64,000 bases of DNA from Mycolicibacterium tokaiense (GTDB lineage Bacteria; Actinomycetota; Actinomycetes; Mycobacteriales; Mycobacteriaceae), in contig NZ_AP022600.1 in assembly GCF_010725885.1 (NCBI RefSeq), positions 4,464,001 to 4,528,000 on the forward strand. The letters run 5' to 3'. Both the position numbers and the translations under genes were made by a program. The notes under the pieces are model-generated. The model searched no databases. It had not been told where the DNA came from and was given only the letters and a program-made list of their open reading frames with translations. Below, piece after piece: positions 61,368 to 64,000 of the stretch (positions are counted from its first letter, which is position 1; each line of letters starts with the position of its first letter).

Positions 61368-62275
61368 GAGTAGTGCACCTTGTCGATTCCCTTCAGTGCT
61401 TCGAAGTAGATCTCGTCGGAGTCCAGCCTGCGCATGTCCTCGGCCAGACATTCCTTGGTCTCTCGCCGGGCCAGGGGCACCAGGGCGTCCGGGCGAGCGG
61501 TGCGACTCAGCGTTGCGGTGCGGCCCTCCTGCGGGCGGCTCAGCGTGATGGTCTCGGAGCCGCGCACCAGTTCCACCTTGAGCTCACCGACCACACGTCG
61601 CACCGGACCGTCGATCCGGGTGGCCAGCCAGCCGGCCAGCACGTCCAGCGCCGGCTCGTCGGCCAGCCCCGACACCACGGCCGACTCCAGCGGTTCGTGC
61701 GGCGCCTGGTCCAGCGCCGCGGTCAGCAGCGCCCGCCAGTAGGTGATCCGGCTCCATGCCAGATCGGTGTCACCGGCGGTGTAACCCGCCGCGCGTGACT
61801 TGATGGCCGCCAGCGGATCGGCATCGTTGGTGGCGTCGGTGATGCGGCGAATCGCCAACTGCCCCAGCGGATCCTGCGACGGATTGGCCGGAGCGATATC
61901 GGGCCACCACGTCACCACCGGGGTATCGGGCAGCAGGAACGGCATCACCACGCTGCTGGCGTGGTTGGCCAGCGGACCAGACAGCCGCAGCACCACCACC
62001 TCGTTGGCGCCTGCATCGCTGCCGACCCGCAACTGCGCATCCAGGCGTGCCTTGTCGGCCAGGCGGTCGGCGGGGCTGACGACGATCACCCGGCACGGAT
62101 GCTCACGGCTGGCCGCGTTGGCCGCATCGATGGACTCCTCGAGCACCGCCTCGGTGTCAGGGGCGATCACCAGCGTGAGCACACGGCCCAGCGTGATGGC
62201 CCCGCCCTCTTCGCGCAGCGCGACGATCTTCTTGTTGATGGCACCGGTGTTGGTGTCCGGCAGATCGACGATCAT
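61364..62275 (-). CDS. opcA: OpcA, glucose-6-phosphate dehydrogenase assembly protein
   Basis: A 303-residue OpcA protein. [25 protein letters not shown] at the N-terminus, [12 protein letters not shown] (central) and [14 protein letters not shown] are family features. ATG 62275 starts two bases after the zwf stop; an upstream ATG would overlap zwf. OpcA helps assemble or redox-regulate glucose-6-phosphate dehydrogenase in cyanobacteria and actinobacteria. Confidence 0.94.
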   Translation of the reverse strand: MIVDLPDTNTGAINKKIVALREEGGAITLGRVLTLVIAPDTEAVLEESIDAANAASREHPCRVIVVSPADRLADKARLDAQLRVGSDAGANEVVVLRLSGPLANHASSVVMPFLLPDTPVVTWWPDIAPANPSQDPLGQLAIRRITDATNDADPLAAIKSRAAGYTAGDTDLAWSRITYWRALLTAALDQAPHEPLESAVVSGLADEPALDVLAGWLATRIDGPVRRVVGELKVELVRGSETITLSRPQEGRTATLSRTARPDALVPLARRETKECLAEDMRRLDSDEIYFEALKGIDKVHYS

Positions 62276-62277
62276 GG

Positions 62278-63810
62278 CTAGGGCCGCCTCCATTCACGGC
62301 CCGAACGCCGCAACATCTCGAACGCCGACTCCGGGCCCCAACCGCCGGACTCATACGGGTCCGGCTTGCCGTGGCTGGCCCAGTACTCGAGCGCGGGATC
62401 GAGGATCTTCCACGACAATTCGACCTCTTCGTTCACCGGGAACAGCGACGGCTCACCCAGCAGCACGTCCAGGATCAGCCGCTCGTAGGCCTCCGGGGAC
62501 TCCTCGGCGAACGCCGAACCGTAGGAGAAGTCCATGCTGACGTCACGGACCTCCATCGCGTTGCCCGGCACCTTCGACCCGAAGCGCAACGTGATGCCCT
62601 CGTCGGGCTGCACCCGGATCACAAGCGCGTTCTGCCCGAGTTCCTCGGTCATGGTGGCGTCGAAGGGCAGGTGCGGCGCGCGCTTGAACACCAGAGCGAT
62701 CTCGGTGACCCTGCGGCCCAACCGTTTTCCGGTCCGCAGATAGAACGGCACCCCCGCCCAGCGCCGGGTGTCGACGTCCAGGGTGATCGCGGCGAACGTC
62801 TCGGTGGTGGAGGTCTTGGAGAACCCCTCCTCATCGAGCAGGCCGTCCACCTTCTCGCCGCCCTGCCAGCCCGTCGCGTACTGCCCGCGGGAAGTGGTCT
62901 CGTCGAGCGGTTCGGCCAACCGGGTGGCCGAGAGCACCTTGATCTTCTCGGCCTGCAGCTCGTCGGGGGAGAAGCTCACCGGCTCCTCCATCGCTGTGAG
63001 CGCCAGCAGCTGGATGAGGTGGTTCTGGATGACGTCGCGGGCGGCGCCCACGCCGTCGTAGTAACCGCCACGCCCACCCAGGCCGATGTCCTCGGCCATC
63101 GTGATCTGCACGTGGTCGACGTAGTGCGCGTTCCACACCGGCTCGAACAGTTCGTTGGCGAACCGCAGCGCCAGGATGTTCTGCACCGTCTCCTTGCCGA
63201 GGTAGTGGTCGATGCGGAACACGGACGACTCCGGGAAAACGCTGTTCACCACGCCGTTGAGCGCCTCGGCGCTGGCCAGGTCATGACCGAACGGCTTCTC
63301 GATGACCACGCGGGACCAGGAGCCCTCGGGCTTCTCGGCCAGCCCCGATTTCGACAGCTGCTCACACACCACCGGGAACGCGTTCGGCGGGATCGACAGG
63401 TAGAACGCGTGGTTGCCGCTGGTGCCACGTTCGGCGTCCAGGGTGGTCAGCGTCGACTTCAACCGCGCGAAGGCGTCGTCGTCGTCGAACGTGCCCTGCA
63501 CGAACCGGATACCTTCGGCCAGGCGGTCCCAGACCTCCTGCCGGAACGGCGTGCGGGCATGCTGTTTCACGGCGTCGTAAACGACCTTCGCGAAATCCTC
63601 GTCCGCCCAGTCGCGGCGCGCGAAGCCCACCAGAGCGAAGGTCGGCGGCAGCAACCCACGGTTGGCCAGGTCGTAGATGGCCGGCATCAACTTCTTGCGG
63701 GCCAGGTCACCGGTGACGCCGAAGATCACCACACTGCACGGCCCCGCGATGCGGGGCATGCGCTTGTCGCGCTTGTCCCGCAGCGGGTTCACCAAGGCGC
63801 TCTGCGTCAT
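62278..63810 (-). CDS. zwf: Glucose-6-phosphate 1-dehydrogenase
   Basis: A 510-residue G6PD, first enzyme of the oxidative pentose phosphate pathway. [17 protein letters not shown] (GxxGDLA coenzyme loop), RIDHYLGKE (catalytic region) and [15 protein letters not shown] are conserved. ATG 63810 overlaps the tal stop as ATGA and has GAGAAGAA before it. M. tuberculosis calls this copy zwf2. Confidence 0.96.
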   Translation of the reverse strand: MTQSALVNPLRDKRDKRMPRIAGPCSVVIFGVTGDLARKKLMPAIYDLANRGLLPPTFALVGFARRDWADEDFAKVVYDAVKQHARTPFRQEVWDRLAEGIRFVQGTFDDDDAFARLKSTLTTLDAERGTSGNHAFYLSIPPNAFPVVCEQLSKSGLAEKPEGSWSRVVIEKPFGHDLASAEALNGVVNSVFPESSVFRIDHYLGKETVQNILALRFANELFEPVWNAHYVDHVQITMAEDIGLGGRGGYYDGVGAARDVIQNHLIQLLALTAMEEPVSFSPDELQAEKIKVLSATRLAEPLDETTSRGQYATGWQGGEKVDGLLDEEGFSKTSTTETFAAITLDVDTRRWAGVPFYLRTGKRLGRRVTEIALVFKRAPHLPFDATMTEELGQNALVIRVQPDEGITLRFGSKVPGNAMEVRDVSMDFSYGSAFAEESPEAYERLILDVLLGEPSLFPVNEEVELSWKILDPALEYWASHGKPDPYESGGWGPESAFEMLRRSGREWRRP

Positions 63811-64000
63811 TTCTTCTCGTCGAGCTGACCCTGGGTGGCCTCCATCAACTCCTGCCACGACTTCTCGAACTTCTCGACGCCCTCGTTCTCGAGTACCAGG
63901 AACACATCGGTGAGGTCGATACCGACGCCGGCCACCTTGTCGAAGGTCTCCTGCGCGGCGGCAGCAGTGCCGGTGATGGTGTCGCCGGTGACGACGCCGT
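63807..64000 (-). CDS. tal: Transaldolase C-terminus (cut by window edge)
   Basis: The last 63 complete codons of transaldolase, read on the minus strand and stopping with TGA at 63809-63807. The translated end includes [32 protein letters not shown] and the terminal TQGQLDEKK, matching actinobacterial Tal. Position before zwf-opcA-pgl is conserved. The active-site lysine lies outside the window. Confidence 0.88.
   Translation of the reverse strand, partial: GVVTGDTITGTAAAAQETFDKVAGVGIDLTDVFLVLENEGVEKFEKSWQELMEATQGQLDEKK

Overview
This is a high-GC window from an actinobacterial chromosome, almost certainly a fast-growing environmental mycobacterium (Mycolicibacterium type). The evidence is core gene content and order: coaBC-metK, YhhN-priA, fmt-rsmB-rpe-ribD, the P55/LprG pair, ribE-ribBA-ribH, uvrC-rapZ-yvcK-whiA, gap-pgk-tpiA-secG, and tal-zwf-opcA-pgl. 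These follow the M. tuberculosis Rv1391-Rv1448c order, with accessory blocks inserted. The species cannot be named from sequence alone. No tRNA, rRNA, CRISPR array or insertion sequence was recognised, and no gene-free stretch exceeds about 220 bases.

Layout. 1-2562: end of coaBC, metK, an intrinsic terminator and a HAD hydrolase. 2578-9852: an accessory sugar-acid catabolic island made of a GntP-type permease, a 3-hydroxyacyl-CoA-dehydrogenase-like oxidoreductase and a TIM-barrel protein on the minus strand. On the plus strand are an FCD-type GntR regulator, a fused DhaK-DhaL kinase, an RpiB paralogue and a TPI paralogue. Two identical palindromes sit at the two promoters. The order suggests C3 oxidation and decarboxylation of a C5 aldonate to erythrulose, then phosphorylation and two isomerisations to erythrose 4-phosphate. 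9758-16064: flavin monooxygenase, HSL-type esterase, TIM-barrel protein, YhhN and a motif-less PriA. 16019-18590: a one-module A-PCP-TE synthetase behind an IdeR-like iron box. 18702-26138: DUF2207/LemA pair, fmt, rsmB, rpe, ribD and a membrane-tethered EEP protein.

26135-32694: a five-gene envelope polysaccharide or glycolipid operon (acyltransferase-fold protein, two GT2 enzymes, GH16 lipoprotein, polytopic membrane protein). 32835-38642: P55/LprG lipid export and riboflavin synthesis. 38685-48130: uvrC, rapZ, yvcK, whiA, a stand-alone LigD-like polymerase domain, lower glycolysis and secG, closed by a strong UUCG terminator. 48136-52250: an accessory block with a DUF222/HNH (13E12-type) protein and a TetR-controlled haloalkane dehalogenase region in which two promoters carry the same operator. 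52324-55116: PEP carboxylase.

55120-60204: a ferric-siderophore uptake locus (lipoprotein, two FecCD permeases, ATPase, siderophore-interacting protein) with IdeR-like boxes at both ends; one permease has no ordinary start codon and may begin with CTG. 60229-64000: a Rv1444c-like coiled-coil protein followed upstream by pgl, opcA, zwf and the end of tal.

Two themes recur. Many genes are joined by 4-base ATGA/GTGA overlaps. Several lone genes have a TANNNT -10 box 6-7 bases before the start codon, the signature of leaderless mRNAs. The most interesting novelty candidates are the sugar-acid island with its operators, and the iron-regulated A-PCP-TE enzyme whose adenylation domain lacks the aspartate that normally holds an amino-acid amine.
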